A stretch of 51,803 nucleotides of DNA from Prosthecobacter sp. (GCF_014879935.1 NZ_JACSRD010000183.1:1-51803), one strand, 5' to 3'. Counted from the stretch's first letter, positions 33,183 to 42,954 are shown. Notes: generated by a model from the sequence alone, not told the origin. Program-made: numbers and translations.

Positions 33183-35522
33183 ATGAAGCCCAACCTTCTG
33201 CTTTCCGTGTATTTCGTGTGTTCCGTGGTCCATTCCTTGGCCGAGGAGCCTCGCAACATCAGCGGCATCTACCCATCGCTCGCCATGTTCAACAACGAGG
33301 GCGAGTGCGGCACGGGCGCGGTGGTGCCTTGGGCGGACCGCTTGTGGGTCATCACGTATGGGCCGCATCTGCCGTTCGGATCGAGCGACAAGCTCTACGA
33401 AATCACGCCGGACCTGAAGCAAATCGTGCGCCCCGAAAGCGTCGGCGGGACACCGGCGAACCGCATGATCCACGACGAATCGAAGCAGCTTTTCATCGGG
33501 CCGTATGTCATCGACGTAGAACGCAAAGTGCGCGTCATCCCGCCGAGCATCATGCCAGGCCGTCTCACCGGCAATGCGCGGCACCTGACCGATCCCGCAG
33601 GCAAAATCTACTACGCCACGATGGAGGAAGGCCTCTACGAGGTCGATGTGAAATCGCTCGCCGTGAAAAACTTCATCCGCGACGGCAACGGCATCAAAAA
33701 AGACTTCAAGGTCGAGACGCCGCTCTCAAAGCTCGACTCCCAACTGCCCGGCTACCACGGCAAAGGCCTGTATTCCTCCCAAGGCCGTCTCATCTACGCC
33801 AACAACGGCGACCGCGACAAGCGCGTGCTCACCGATCCCACCACGCCCAGCGGCGCCCTCGGCGAATGGACCGGCAGCGGCGACTGGCAGCTCGTGCGTC
33901 GCAATCAATTCACCGAAGTCACCGGCCCCGGCGGCATTCACGGCAGCGATCCCAACGCGCCTGTGTGGAGCATCGGTTGGGATGCGAAGTCGCTCATCCT
34001 CATGGTGCTCGATGGCGGCAAATGGCAGTCGTTTCGCCTCCCCAAAGTCAGCCACAGCTACGACGGCGCGCACGGTTGGAACACTGAATGGCCGCGCATT
34101 CGCGACATCGGCGAAGAAAACCTGCTCATGACCATGCACGGCGCGTTCTGGAGCTTCCCGAAGACCTTTTCCGCATCAAACACGAACGGCATCCGCGCCC
34201 GCAGCGCCTACTTGAAGGTCATCGGTGACTTCACACGCTGGAACGACGGCCTCGTCTTCGGCTGCGATGACTCCGCGAAGTCGGAATTCCTCAACAAACG
34301 CAGAGTCAAAGGCGGCATCGACAGCATCGGTCAATCGCAGAGCAACCTTTGGTTCACCAGCCCCGACACGCCCGGCAAACTCGGCCCCGCGCACGCCAGC
34401 GGCGCGGTGTGGCTGCATGAGAGCGTGAAGAAGGGGCAGAAGGCTGATCTGTTTCTTGTAGCGGGCTGGAAGCACCGCAGCCTCTGGGTCGTCAATCATG
34501 CCACCGGCGAATCCGCGCGCACGGACATCATGAGTGATGATGACTGGCTGCGAACCGAGGCAGGGGCCGACTCCAAAGATTTGAGTGTCGTCATCACGCT
34601 CTCAAACGGCGAATCCCGCACCACCGAGCCCGATGCCATTTTCGACGGCATCGCCCGAATCGGCGATGAAAACGCCCAAACCGGCCTTTTCCGCCCTCGC
34701 GGCGAAAACAAGCGCACGCTGAGTTTCGCCACGAAAGACGGCTACTACGAGATGGGAGCCGATTTGGCCCTCAAACGCGTCGAGGATGCCAAAGCGAAGG
34801 CCTTTGTCGAAAAAGCCGTCGCGCTGCCGAAGAACGTCATCACGCTCGATGAGGCCAGCGTGCTCGTCGTCGATGATCGCGGCCGTCGCTGGCGTCTGCC
34901 GCGTGCCTCGAAAGCCTACGATGCCGCCACCAACGCCGGCGAGCTGCGCATCTGCCGCGAGGTCGCCACCGAGCGCGACATGCTCAGCGCCTGCGGCACC
35001 TTCTTTGAACTGCCCGCCGAAAACGCCGATGGTTTCGCGAAGATCCGCCCCATTTGCTCGCACAATCTGCGCGTCACCGACTTCGGCGGCTACCGCGGCC
35101 TCTTCATCATGAGCGGCATCAAACCCGACGCCAAAGCCAGCGACCACATCCTCCGCAGCGACGACGGCAAAGCCGCCCTCTGGGCCGGAGCCATCGACGA
35201 CCTCTGGAAGCTCGGCAAACCCCGCGGCGAAGGCGGCCCGTGGAAGGCCACGAAGGTCAAAGCCGGTCAAAAGAGCGATCCTTACCTCATGTGGGCCTAC
35301 GACCAGCGCACGCTCACGCTCAGCCACGATCAAAACGAGCCCGTGAGCTTCCACATCGAGCTCGACCTCACCGGCACCGGTCTCTGGGTCACCCACAAAC
35401 ACCACGAAGTCTCCCCCGGCGAAGAAACCGCCCTCACCTTCGACCCCGCCATCCAAGCCCGCTGGCTCCGCGTCACCGCCGACAAAGCCTGCGCCGCGAC
35501 GGCGTGGCTGAAGTATGAGTGA
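33183..35522 (+). CDS. Secreted beta-propeller-like protein of unknown function
   Basis: A 779-residue protein with a signal peptide (1-20, VVHSLA). Repeated units have the look of propeller blades, with W-rich strands such as RLWVITYGPHLPFG, KLYEITPDLKQIV, GKIYYATMEEGLYEVDV and SIGWDAKSLILMVLDGG. The end (LWVTHKHHEVSPGEETALTFDP, then ARWLRVTADKACAATAWLKYE) resembles a carbohydrate-binding jelly-roll. I recognise no named family, though similar long proteins are common in Planctomycetes and Verrucomicrobia. Probably polysaccharide-related; no catalytic residues can be pointed out. Confidence 0.75.
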   Translation: MKPNLLLSVYFVCSVVHSLAEEPRNISGIYPSLAMFNNEGECGTGAVVPWADRLWVITYGPHLPFGSSDKLYEITPDLKQIVRPESVGGTPANRMIHDESKQLFIGPYVIDVERKVRVIPPSIMPGRLTGNARHLTDPAGKIYYATMEEGLYEVDVKSLAVKNFIRDGNGIKKDFKVETPLSKLDSQLPGYHGKGLYSSQGRLIYANNGDRDKRVLTDPTTPSGALGEWTGSGDWQLVRRNQFTEVTGPGGIHGSDPNAPVWSIGWDAKSLILMVLDGGKWQSFRLPKVSHSYDGAHGWNTEWPRIRDIGEENLLMTMHGAFWSFPKTFSASNTNGIRARSAYLKVIGDFTRWNDGLVFGCDDSAKSEFLNKRRVKGGIDSIGQSQSNLWFTSPDTPGKLGPAHASGAVWLHESVKKGQKADLFLVAGWKHRSLWVVNHATGESARTDIMSDDDWLRTEAGADSKDLSVVITLSNGESRTTEPDAIFDGIARIGDENAQTGLFRPRGENKRTLSFATKDGYYEMGADLALKRVEDAKAKAFVEKAVALPKNVITLDEASVLVVDDRGRRWRLPRASKAYDAATNAGELRICREVATERDMLSACGTFFELPAENADGFAKIRPICSHNLRVTDFGGYRGLFIMSGIKPDAKASDHILRSDDGKAALWAGAIDDLWKLGKPRGEGGPWKATKVKAGQKSDPYLMWAYDQRTLTLSHDQNEPVSFHIELDLTGTGLWVTHKHHEVSPGEETALTFDPAIQARWLRVTADKACAATAWLKYE

Positions 35523-35609
35523 TTTTCTGCCATTGGCGCAGTCAAGGATCAGGGCAACCCTGAAAAAATATTCATCGCGCCGGGCGGGACCGGTGTCACA
35601 GTCACGGCC

Positions 35610-36209
35610 ATGCCAGCCGCCTTTGGACAGATGCTCACGGAAGCCCGCGAATCACGCGGCCTGTCCATCGAGGACGCCTCGTTCGAGACGCGCATCCCCG
35701 TGGCGAGGCTGCGGCTGCTGGAGTCGGGGAATCTGGCCGCGTTTGGCAGCATGACCTACGCGCGCTCCTTCATCCGCCGCTACAGCGAGTACCTGGAGGT
35801 GGATGCAGCAGACATGCTGGAGGATCTGCCCGCCGGTGTGCTGGGCGGTGAGCGGGATTATCGTTACCTCACCCAGTCGCACGGGCCGTGGCTGCGTGAG
35901 CATGGCACCACGGCGGTGAGTGCGGTGAAGGCCACCGGAGGTTTGAATGTCATCAAATCGCCGCTGCCGGCCGCGATTGCCGTGTTTGTGCTCATCCTGG
36001 CCGGGACGGCCATGTGGGGGAAGCACATGGCTGACATCCATCGCCTGGAGCAGGCGCAACCGGCGGAGACCGAGTCCACAAGCCCCTCCAAGTCGAATCC
36101 CGCCATGGACGGCAGCGCGGCGGGCACCGTGGCATTGAAGGCGAAGGCACCGGTGACGAAGCAGATTGATTTCCCGGTGTCCGTGCGTAAGGCCATGCCC
36201 GTTGACTGA
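35610..36209 (+). CDS. Membrane-anchored HTH_25 (RodZ-like) protein
   Basis: A 199-residue protein. Residues 5-75 are the RodZ-type helix-turn-helix: GQMLTEARESRGLSIEDASFETRI, then LLESGNLAAFGSMTYARSFIRRYSEYLEVD. A single membrane span lies at about 118-138 (PAAIAVFVLILAGTAMW), followed by a short acidic then basic tail. RodZ links MreB to the membrane in rod-shaped cells; this protein lacks the large periplasmic domain. The next gene starts one base after its stop. Confidence 0.85.
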   Translation: MPAAFGQMLTEARESRGLSIEDASFETRIPVARLRLLESGNLAAFGSMTYARSFIRRYSEYLEVDAADMLEDLPAGVLGGERDYRYLTQSHGPWLREHGTTAVSAVKATGGLNVIKSPLPAAIAVFVLILAGTAMWGKHMADIHRLEQAQPAETESTSPSKSNPAMDGSAAGTVALKAKAPVTKQIDFPVSVRKAMPVD

Positions 36210-36210
36210 C

Positions 36211-36540
36211 ATGACTGGATCGCAAACACCGACTCAAGCAAAGCACGGCTGGATCGAGCCGCTCGTCTGGAGCCTCGTCTTCGTGGCCGGCATCGTGATT
36301 GCCGCCGTGGTGAACACCACCGCGCGCGAGATCATCCTGCAGGGGGTCGGTTATCTCTTCGCGTTCTTTTCCACGCCGTTCGTGCTGGAGGCCAGCGTGG
36401 CCTTCATCGGCCTGTGTGCCGTGTTGATCATCAACAGCCGCCGCATCGCGAAGGAAGGCGACGGCTGGGTGATGATGGAGGTGAAGAATGCCGAGACGGA
36501 GGCGGACAAGACCGCTGACGAGTCGAAACCGGACGCGTGA
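36211..36540 (+). CDS. Small membrane protein of unknown function
   Basis: A 109-residue protein from the ATG at 36211, one base after the upstream stop. Two membrane spans are visible (LVWSLVFVAGIVIAAVV and the FVLEASVAFIGLCAVLII region), with a short loop between and a charged C-terminal tail (NAETEADKTADESKPDA). No family is recognised. Tight spacing suggests cotranscription and perhaps partnership with the HTH_25 protein. Confidence 0.75.
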   Translation: MTGSQTPTQAKHGWIEPLVWSLVFVAGIVIAAVVNTTAREIILQGVGYLFAFFSTPFVLEASVAFIGLCAVLIINSRRIAKEGDGWVMMEVKNAETEADKTADESKPDA

Positions 36541-36602
36541 GCCGGCCGTGCTGAATCCGGCTGGCTTTGCGGGCGTCTTTGTTTCAACGTCGCCGCCCCG
36601 CA

Positions 36603-39113
36603 ATGTCCACCGCCTCCCCGCCATCCCCGATCATGCCCGCGTCCGGTGGACCGCGGCTCATGACGGCGGGCAAATACCTCCGGCCGGGTGATGACAGGTC
36701 CTTTTTCATGCGTGGCATCAGCTACGGGCCGTTCAAGCCGAACAGCCGTGACGAGCCTTTCCCCGAGGACGCCCGTCTGTCCGCCGATCTGCGGCACATC
36801 ACGGCTCTCGGCTTCAACACGGTGCGGATTTACGATCTTCCCACGGCCACGTTGCTGCGGGAGGTGGCGGCGCTCGGGCTTCGTTTGATCGTCGGTGTGC
36901 CCTGGATGGAACATGTGGATTTCCTGTCTGACCGGGCCTTGCGATGCGAAATCCATACACGCATCACCGACGCGGCGAGGCAACTGCGCGATCATGCCTG
37001 CGTCGCGGCGATCCTGGTCGGCAATGAGATCGAAAAGACGCTGGTGCGCTGGATGGGGCCGCGACGGGTGCGTGATTTCATCGAGAGCCTGATCGAATCC
37101 GCACGACGTGAGGCGCCGCGGACACTCATCAGCTACGCCACTTATCCCTCCACCGAGTATCTGGTGCCGCGCAACGCCGACTTCCTGGCGGTGAATGTTT
37201 ACCTGGAGGAGAGGGAGGCGTTCACGGCCTGCCTTTCACGCCTGCAAAACCTCGCCGGGAACAAGCCGCTCATCATCACCGAGTTCGGGATCGATGTGAA
37301 CGCGCACGGGGAGCAGCGGCAGGCGGAGGTCATGCGCTGGCAGCACGATTGTCTGCTGCGAAACGGCTGCGCAGGCGGCGTCTGGTTCGCCTACACCGAT
37401 GAATGGCATCGCGGCGGGAGTGATGTCACCGGCTGGAGCTTTGGCATCACCGATCAGGAACGGCACGAACGGCCCGCCTGTGCGGTGGCACCCGATCTGG
37501 GCGACAAGCTGGCACCGCCGCCGAACCCGCCACGCATCTCTGTGGTCGTCTGCACGCGCAATGGCGACCACACGCTGCCCGCCTGCCTCGAATCCTTGAT
37601 GGCGCAAAACTATCCCGACTACGAGGTGATCGTGATCGACGATGGCTCGCGGGACGCCACGGCGGAGCTCACCCGGCGTTTTGCTTTGGTGCGCTACCGG
37701 CATCAGGAGCATGCGGGACTGAGCGTCGCCCGGAATCTCGGCGCGGATCTCGCCAGCGGCTCCATCATTGCCTACACTGACGACGACTGCATGGCGCATC
37801 CGGACTGGCTGCTGCATCTGAGTCATGCGTTTCAGGAACCGGGTGTGGTGGCCGCCGGCGGGCCGAACATCCCGCCGCCGCCACGCAATCGTGTGGAACG
37901 GGTGGTGGCAGCGGCTCCGGGAGCGCCCGCACACGTGCTGCTGAGCGACACGGAGGCGGAGCATCTGCCCGGTTGCAACCTGGCCATCCGCAAGGACGCG
38001 CTCAGCCGCATCGGCGGTTTCCGTGCGGAATTCACCGCCGCCGGTGATGATGTGGACGTGTGCTGGCGCCTGCGTGAGCAAGGCCTGCTGCGTTTTGTCC
38101 CCGGGGCCATGGTCTGGCATCACCGCCGTTTCACGGTGAAGGCTTATTTGAACCAGCAACGCGGCTACGGTCATGCCGAGGCATTGCTGATGAAGGCGCA
38201 TCCTGGAAGGTTCGGCCCGCTCGGCGGCGCCCGCTGGCGCGGCGGCATCTATGGTGACCGTCTTCCCGCCGACCGTCCGGTCGAAGGCAGCATCTTCCAC
38301 GGTCCCTTCGGCCTGGGCGCCTTCCAGACGATCTACGCCACACCTGCCTTCCGCTGGTGGGAGTGGCTGACCGGCCTGCTGTGGATCGCCGTGATGCTCG
38401 CGGCCTTCTTCGCCCGTCAGCCGTGGGCCGGCGTGGCCGCGCTGGGGTTTGCCATGTGGGCCGCGTGGCGTGTCAGCCGGCACAATGCGAACACGGCCGG
38501 CCTCCATGAGACGCCGGACCGTCTGCTGCTGTGGATGCTGTGCTGGGTGCAGCCGGTGGTGCGCGAGTGGGCGCGGCTGCGTGGCATGGTGAAACTCGGC
38601 GCACGGCCGAGCTGGAAGCCCGTGCTGCCAGAGATCGTGCCGCCTGAACTGCCGCACAAGCATGCCATCCGGCTCGGCACGCTGGCCTTCTGGAGCGAGA
38701 CGGGCGTGGCACGCGAGGCCTGGCTCGATGAGATGCGGCGCAGCCTCAAGACCTCCCATGTCATCTTCCGGCAGGATGACGGCTGGCGCTGGTTTGACAT
38801 CGAACTGTGGCCGAATCACGAGCTGTCGCGCGCGTTTGTCACTGTCACCGAATATCACGGCGGCGGGCGTTGCCTCACCTGCGTCCGCCTCATGCTGCGG
38901 GTGCGGCGTGGGCTCGGGTGGAATGTGCTGTTGTGGTTCATCGTGGCCACGATCCTGATGGCGGCAGGATTGCAGACCGTCATGCTGCTGGGCATCGCTG
39001 CCGTGCTGGCCGTCGCAGTGCTCATTCCGCTCGGAGCCTGGATGATCCGCCGCGAGATGCGGAAGCTTGCCCGCGACGCGGCCAAGGCGGCCGGTTTGAG
39101 CGAGATGCGTTAG
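36603..39113 (+). CDS. Fusion of a clan GH-A-like glycoside hydrolase and a family 2 glycosyltransferase
   Basis: An 836-residue protein from the ATG at 36603. Residues about 20-290 look like a TIM-barrel glycosidase: FFMRGISYGPF, then GFNTVRIYDLP, LIVGVPWMEHVDF, the acid/base NE at 141-142 (LVGNEIEK) and the nucleophile E227 (LIITEFGID). Residues 312-530 are a GT2 domain: ISVVVCTRNGD, VIVIDDGSRD at 343-351 and the metal site DDD at 393-395, then GDDVDVCWRLREQG. Two hydrophobic regions follow, near 580-625 and at the C-terminus. It may make and trim a beta-glucan-like polymer at the membrane. Both active centres look intact; the substrate is unknown. Confidence 0.85.
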   Translation: MSTASPPSPIMPASGGPRLMTAGKYLRPGDDRSFFMRGISYGPFKPNSRDEPFPEDARLSADLRHITALGFNTVRIYDLPTATLLREVAALGLRLIVGVPWMEHVDFLSDRALRCEIHTRITDAARQLRDHACVAAILVGNEIEKTLVRWMGPRRVRDFIESLIESARREAPRTLISYATYPSTEYLVPRNADFLAVNVYLEEREAFTACLSRLQNLAGNKPLIITEFGIDVNAHGEQRQAEVMRWQHDCLLRNGCAGGVWFAYTDEWHRGGSDVTGWSFGITDQERHERPACAVAPDLGDKLAPPPNPPRISVVVCTRNGDHTLPACLESLMAQNYPDYEVIVIDDGSRDATAELTRRFALVRYRHQEHAGLSVARNLGADLASGSIIAYTDDDCMAHPDWLLHLSHAFQEPGVVAAGGPNIPPPPRNRVERVVAAAPGAPAHVLLSDTEAEHLPGCNLAIRKDALSRIGGFRAEFTAAGDDVDVCWRLREQGLLRFVPGAMVWHHRRFTVKAYLNQQRGYGHAEALLMKAHPGRFGPLGGARWRGGIYGDRLPADRPVEGSIFHGPFGLGAFQTIYATPAFRWWEWLTGLLWIAVMLAAFFARQPWAGVAALGFAMWAAWRVSRHNANTAGLHETPDRLLLWMLCWVQPVVREWARLRGMVKLGARPSWKPVLPEIVPPELPHKHAIRLGTLAFWSETGVAREAWLDEMRRSLKTSHVIFRQDDGWRWFDIELWPNHELSRAFVTVTEYHGGGRCLTCVRLMLRVRRGLGWNVLLWFIVATILMAAGLQTVMLLGIAAVLAVAVLIPLGAWMIRREMRKLARDAAKAAGLSEMR

Positions 39114-39139
39114 AACGTGTTGGACGACCTGGATGGTCA

Positions 39140-39392
39140 TATGCGCCAACGGCGCATGACTCCTCAGCCCAGGATGAAATCCTGGGGACCGCGTCCACCC
39201 GACACCGCGTCTGGAAGCCAGCCCTGCAAGGGCGGCACTCGACACCGTGCTCCCGCTGTCATCATCCATCCGAACGATCCCCCTGAGTCGAGTCCCGCCC
39301 TTGCAGGGCTTCACCCCAAGCGCAAGAGCGGTCGTTTCTTCCAAACCCAGGGCTCCGCCCATGGGCTGAGGAATGCCGCGCCGTTGGCGCTG
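39140..39392. repeat. Nested palindrome cluster between convergent genes
   Basis: The outer arms GCGCCAACGGCGC (from about 39142) with CTCCTCAGCCC and their complements (39362-39390) form an imperfect inverted repeat of about 250 bases. Inside are four small hairpins: CCCAGGAT-GAA-ATCCTGGG (39168-39186), GCCCT-GCA-AGGGC (39221-39233), GCCC-TTGCA-GGGC (39296-39309) and GCGCC-GTT-GGCGC (39378-39390). AGCCCTGCAAGGGCGG and its complement pair across the middle. The region 39114-39433 contains no other gene and may end transcription from both sides. Confidence 0.75.
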
Positions 39393-39433
39393 CCCTTCTG
39401 CAACAGGCTGTGAGAGACAGTTTCAAACACCGC

Positions 39434-40072
39434 CTAGCGTTTCAACACACGCGCGGCCCCCAGCCACAGCAGCACGGGCACAAAGCAGCTCAAAACGATC
39501 GCCCACGCGGGCTCGCTCTGGCCCAGATCACCAATCGCGGCAAACACGAAGCCCGTGGGCACCGATCCACACGCCAAGGCCGGCAGAAACACGCGCCTGC
39601 GCATGCGTGACAGCCCCGCCAGACAGGCCACCGCCTCCGGCAGCACCGGCATCCAGCGCGACAGCGCCACCAGCCAGCCGCCGTGGCGTTCGAACACCTC
39701 TTCGCCCCGGCGCAGGCCTTCCTCGCCTGCGATCCATCGCGCCGCCGGCCGTCCCACCCAGTAACATGCCGCATACGCCACCATTCCCGACAGCATCGAT
39801 CCGGCGGCGCAGATCAGGCCGCCGGTCCACCAGCCGTACTTCCAGCCCAGCGCCGACATCACCACCGTGGATGGCACGGGCAGCACGATGTCTGCGATCA
39901 AGAGAATGATCCCCGCCGCCCACGCCCAGCTTCCGTAGCCTTCCATCCACTGCCGTGTGCCTTCCAGGCTCAGCGTCGCATCAAAACGCGCGCCCCAGAT
40001 GACAAACGGCACGATGATACCCGTCAGGATGATGACGATCAGGTAGATGAGCGAGCGGTTGCCTCGGGTCAT
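39434..40072 (-). CDS. DedA/VTT-domain membrane protein
   Basis: A 212-residue protein from the ATG at 40072 (MTRGNRSLIYLIVIILTG). The longer frame to 40288 overlaps the divergent PQQ gene and its promoter space. The VTT domain is recognisable: PVPSTVVMSALGWKYGWW, LSGMVAYAACYWVGRPAARWI, then the VALSRWMPVLPEAVACLAGLSRM motif with R and P in the family position. The family is thought to flip undecaprenyl phosphate or phospholipids; here the substrate is unknown. Confidence 0.85.
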   Translation of the reverse strand: MTRGNRSLIYLIVIILTGIIVPFVIWGARFDATLSLEGTRQWMEGYGSWAWAAGIILLIADIVLPVPSTVVMSALGWKYGWWTGGLICAAGSMLSGMVAYAACYWVGRPAARWIAGEEGLRRGEEVFERHGGWLVALSRWMPVLPEAVACLAGLSRMRRRVFLPALACGSVPTGFVFAAIGDLGQSEPAWAIVLSCFVPVLLWLGAARVLKR

Positions 40073-40190
40073 GCCTCCCAAGTCGGCCAGCAAGCCGCTC
40101 AAGGCAAGGGCGGTCGCGGCTCCCCAACCCGCTGTCTGCAAAACGCGAACACGGCACAAGTTCGTCCATGGCCCTTCGTATTCTCTCGCC

Positions 40191-42923
40191 ATGAAGCGCC
40201 TGTTTTTGCCTCTCGCCCTCGTTTTCAGCCTCACTGCCTCCGCGGAGGACTGGCCGCAGTTCATGTTCAATGCCGCGCACAGCGGCAATGCGGCGCAAAT
40301 CGACCTCGATGTCGAGAAACTCGGCCTGCAAGGCGCGGTGGCGATGACGGATGGTATTTACACGTCGCCAGTGGTCGCGAGCGGCAAGGTGTATGTGGTC
40401 GATGGATCGGGCTGCGCGGCTTGTTTTGATGCGAAGACGCTCAAGGAACTCTGGCGCTTCCAAAGCAAGGGCGGGAAGCAAAACGTCAACAACGTCAGTT
40501 CGCCTGCCATCGCGGGAAAATGGCTGCATTTCGGCACCACGGCGGGTTTTTACTACGTGCTGGATCGCGACAGCGGCGCCGTGGTGGCCGAGATCGACTG
40601 CGGCGAGCCGATTTTCAGCACGCCAGTCGTCGCGAAGGATCGCGTGTATGTCGCCACGCTCGGGGCGCAGGTGCTGGCGATGACGTTTGAAGGCAAACAG
40701 CTCTGGAAGTGGGATTTCGTGAAGGAAGTCGTCGGCTTCGATGGCAATCGCTGGAGCGGCGAGTCCTGGGCCGCGTTTTGCGAGAAACGCATGCTCGCCA
40801 CGCTCAAACCGGGCACCAAGCCGACCTCCAGCGATGGTCGCGTGACGTGGAAGGACCACTTCGTGTGCTCGCGGGACATTTGTTTGATCAAAGGCAACAT
40901 TGTCGTCATTCCCGCTGGTGGTCGCACGCTCTTCCTTGAAGACACCGGCACCGCACCGAAGCTCAAAGCCACCGGCGAGATCCCCGAGTGGTCCGGCAAG
41001 GAATTCCCCGCCACCTTCGGCCAAAGCGCGGATGACGACGGCAACGTCTATGTCCAATGGCATCGCCGCGACAACGCCGGTCGCGTGGACATCATGCGCC
41101 TCGAAGGCGACACGCTCAAAACCGGCGACTTCGTCCCTGGAACGGACACGAACATCCGCATGGATGGCCTGCTGAGCTTTTCGCCCGTGGCGATTCGTGG
41201 GAAGGATGTGTTTCGTGTGAAGCCGGAGACGGATCGCGGGCTCATTCGGCACAACATGAGCACGAAGGAGATGAAGACGCTCAGTGGAGTTGGAGCCATC
41301 GCGCCGCCGGTGCTAACGAAGCGGCATGTGATCTTTGGCGGGCTGGATGGTCGCGTGCATGTGATTGATCTTCAATCAGGTCAACAAGGTCAATTAGGTC
41401 AACCAGGCGCGATCAAAGGTAGTGATACCATCAAGACGGGTGCCATCAGCGCCCCTGCCGCCATTTCCGACGGCAGACTATATGTGGCCGATGAAGGAGG
41501 CCGCCTCTTGGCTTTCAGCTCCACCCCATCACAGCTCCCAGCTGCCGATCCAAGACCGGAGACGCTTTCAACCATCCGCTCCCCGCTCACCGGCAAGCTC
41601 GCCGACGCCAAACACGACTGGTACACGAACTACGGCAACTTCGCTGGCCAGAACTCAAACAACCAGGACCTCAAGCCGCCGCTGCGCATGCGTTGGGCAC
41701 GGCGTCTCGAAGGCACGGTGAAGCATCTGCCGGTTTGTGGTGGCGGGCGCATCTACACGCACACGGCGGAGGGTCAGATCATCGCGTGCGAGCAGGACAC
41801 GGGGCGTTTGCTTTGGCGGAAGTGGTATCCGGACGTGTATCTGAGCTTCACGTCGCCGCTTTACATCGACGGCAAGCTGCTGGTGCCGCAGGCGGGCATG
41901 AAGAAGTCGTTTGTGCGCTGTCTTGATGCTGCGACGGGCAATCTGCTGTGGGAAGCGCCGTTCACCGGCAGTCCGAGTTGGAGCCGGCAGTTCCCGCCGG
42001 TCGTTGCGGGCAAGGTGGCGATCTATGCGAGCGGTAGCGGCGACTACGCGCCGCAAGGCAGCGAGAAGCCGTACACCTTTGGCGGGCCGCCCGTGGTGCC
42101 TGCGGATGGCAGCGAAGTGATGAGCTTCATCTATTCGAACGACAACCCGTACTACCCGAAGAACCATCATCCGCGCCTCTGGGCCTGGGATTTGGACACG
42201 GGCAAGGTCGTTTGGGAGAAGGACTTCTTCGAGTTCGGGCGCGGCGGCAATGACTGCGGCATCTGCATTCTCGATGGCAAGCTCTACTACAGCGTCTTTT
42301 TCGGCTACGATGCCGAGACGAAGCGGCGTCGCGGCCTGCCGGTCGAAAACAACGGCCTAACCTGCTGCATTGATCCCGCGACCGGCAAAGTGCTGTGGCA
42401 GACGAATGAATACTACGTCACCTCGAAGTGCACGCTCAGCGCCCGCGATGGAAAGCTCTACATCGGCGGCTACAACCGCGCGAAGCTCGGCACCGAGGAC
42501 CGTCATGTGTGGTGTCTCGATTCCAATACCGGCAAACTCGTCTGGACGAGCGACGCAGTGACCTCCGCGCTGAATGTGGTGAGCGTGGGTGAGAAGTTCA
42601 TGTTCTCCAACGCCCTGCGCGGCAAAGGCAATGTCTTCGATGCCGCCACCGGTAAGGTCATTTACAGCATCCAGACCAACTACGCCTGCTGCCGCTTCAC
42701 GATGAGCGAACCGTATGTCCTCGGCGCGAACATGGACATGATCGACCTCTCGCAAGACGGCAAACTCGTGTCCACCGGCCCCGCCATCGACTCCCGCGAG
42801 TGCCTCGGTGCCGTGGTGAGCAACGGGCGCATCTTTTACACCTCGCAGGCGAGCGGATTCGTCGTGTCGCAGACGTATGGGCCGGAGTCGAAGGACCTGC
42901 CGCCAGCTTGGGAAGTGCGGTAA
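40191..42923 (+). CDS. Secreted PQQ-like beta-propeller repeat protein
   Basis: A 910-residue protein with a signal peptide (1-16, SLTASA) from the ATG at 40191. It opens DWPQFMFNAAHSGNA, the usual start of this group, and has many blades of the form GKVYVVDGSGCAACFDAKTLKELWRF. Blade signatures continue to the end. CxxCH haem motifs are absent, so electron transfer is not implied; it may be a scaffold or a sugar- or protein-binding propeller. A short micro-repeat at 41370-41406 adds a Q/G-rich insert in frame. Confidence 0.85.
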   Translation: MKRLFLPLALVFSLTASAEDWPQFMFNAAHSGNAAQIDLDVEKLGLQGAVAMTDGIYTSPVVASGKVYVVDGSGCAACFDAKTLKELWRFQSKGGKQNVNNVSSPAIAGKWLHFGTTAGFYYVLDRDSGAVVAEIDCGEPIFSTPVVAKDRVYVATLGAQVLAMTFEGKQLWKWDFVKEVVGFDGNRWSGESWAAFCEKRMLATLKPGTKPTSSDGRVTWKDHFVCSRDICLIKGNIVVIPAGGRTLFLEDTGTAPKLKATGEIPEWSGKEFPATFGQSADDDGNVYVQWHRRDNAGRVDIMRLEGDTLKTGDFVPGTDTNIRMDGLLSFSPVAIRGKDVFRVKPETDRGLIRHNMSTKEMKTLSGVGAIAPPVLTKRHVIFGGLDGRVHVIDLQSGQQGQLGQPGAIKGSDTIKTGAISAPAAISDGRLYVADEGGRLLAFSSTPSQLPAADPRPETLSTIRSPLTGKLADAKHDWYTNYGNFAGQNSNNQDLKPPLRMRWARRLEGTVKHLPVCGGGRIYTHTAEGQIIACEQDTGRLLWRKWYPDVYLSFTSPLYIDGKLLVPQAGMKKSFVRCLDAATGNLLWEAPFTGSPSWSRQFPPVVAGKVAIYASGSGDYAPQGSEKPYTFGGPPVVPADGSEVMSFIYSNDNPYYPKNHHPRLWAWDLDTGKVVWEKDFFEFGRGGNDCGICILDGKLYYSVFFGYDAETKRRRGLPVENNGLTCCIDPATGKVLWQTNEYYVTSKCTLSARDGKLYIGGYNRAKLGTEDRHVWCLDSNTGKLVWTSDAVTSALNVVSVGEKFMFSNALRGKGNVFDAATGKVIYSIQTNYACCRFTMSEPYVLGANMDMIDLSQDGKLVSTGPAIDSRECLGAVVSNGRIFYTSQASGFVVSQTYGPESKDLPPAWEVR
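41370..41406 (+). repeat. In-frame tandem micro-repeat AGGTCAA in the PQQ-propeller gene
   Basis: Four 9-nt units of the type CAGGTCAAC / AAGGTCAAT / TAGGTCAAC lie in a row. They encode QSGQQGQLGQPG, a flexible stretch between two blades, and are unlike the surrounding codon use. Confidence 0.75.
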
Positions 42924-42954
42924 GACTGCTGCGCCATCGTCCTGGAGGCCCTCC

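Noticed and set aside
37236..39362. 708-codon minus-strand frame opposite the GH/GT2 fusion
   Set aside because: Shadow of a gene with intact catalytic motifs on the plus strand.
39140..39392. CRISPR array
   Set aside because: The repeats are inverted and nested with unequal spacing; no regular repeat-spacer order and no cas genes.
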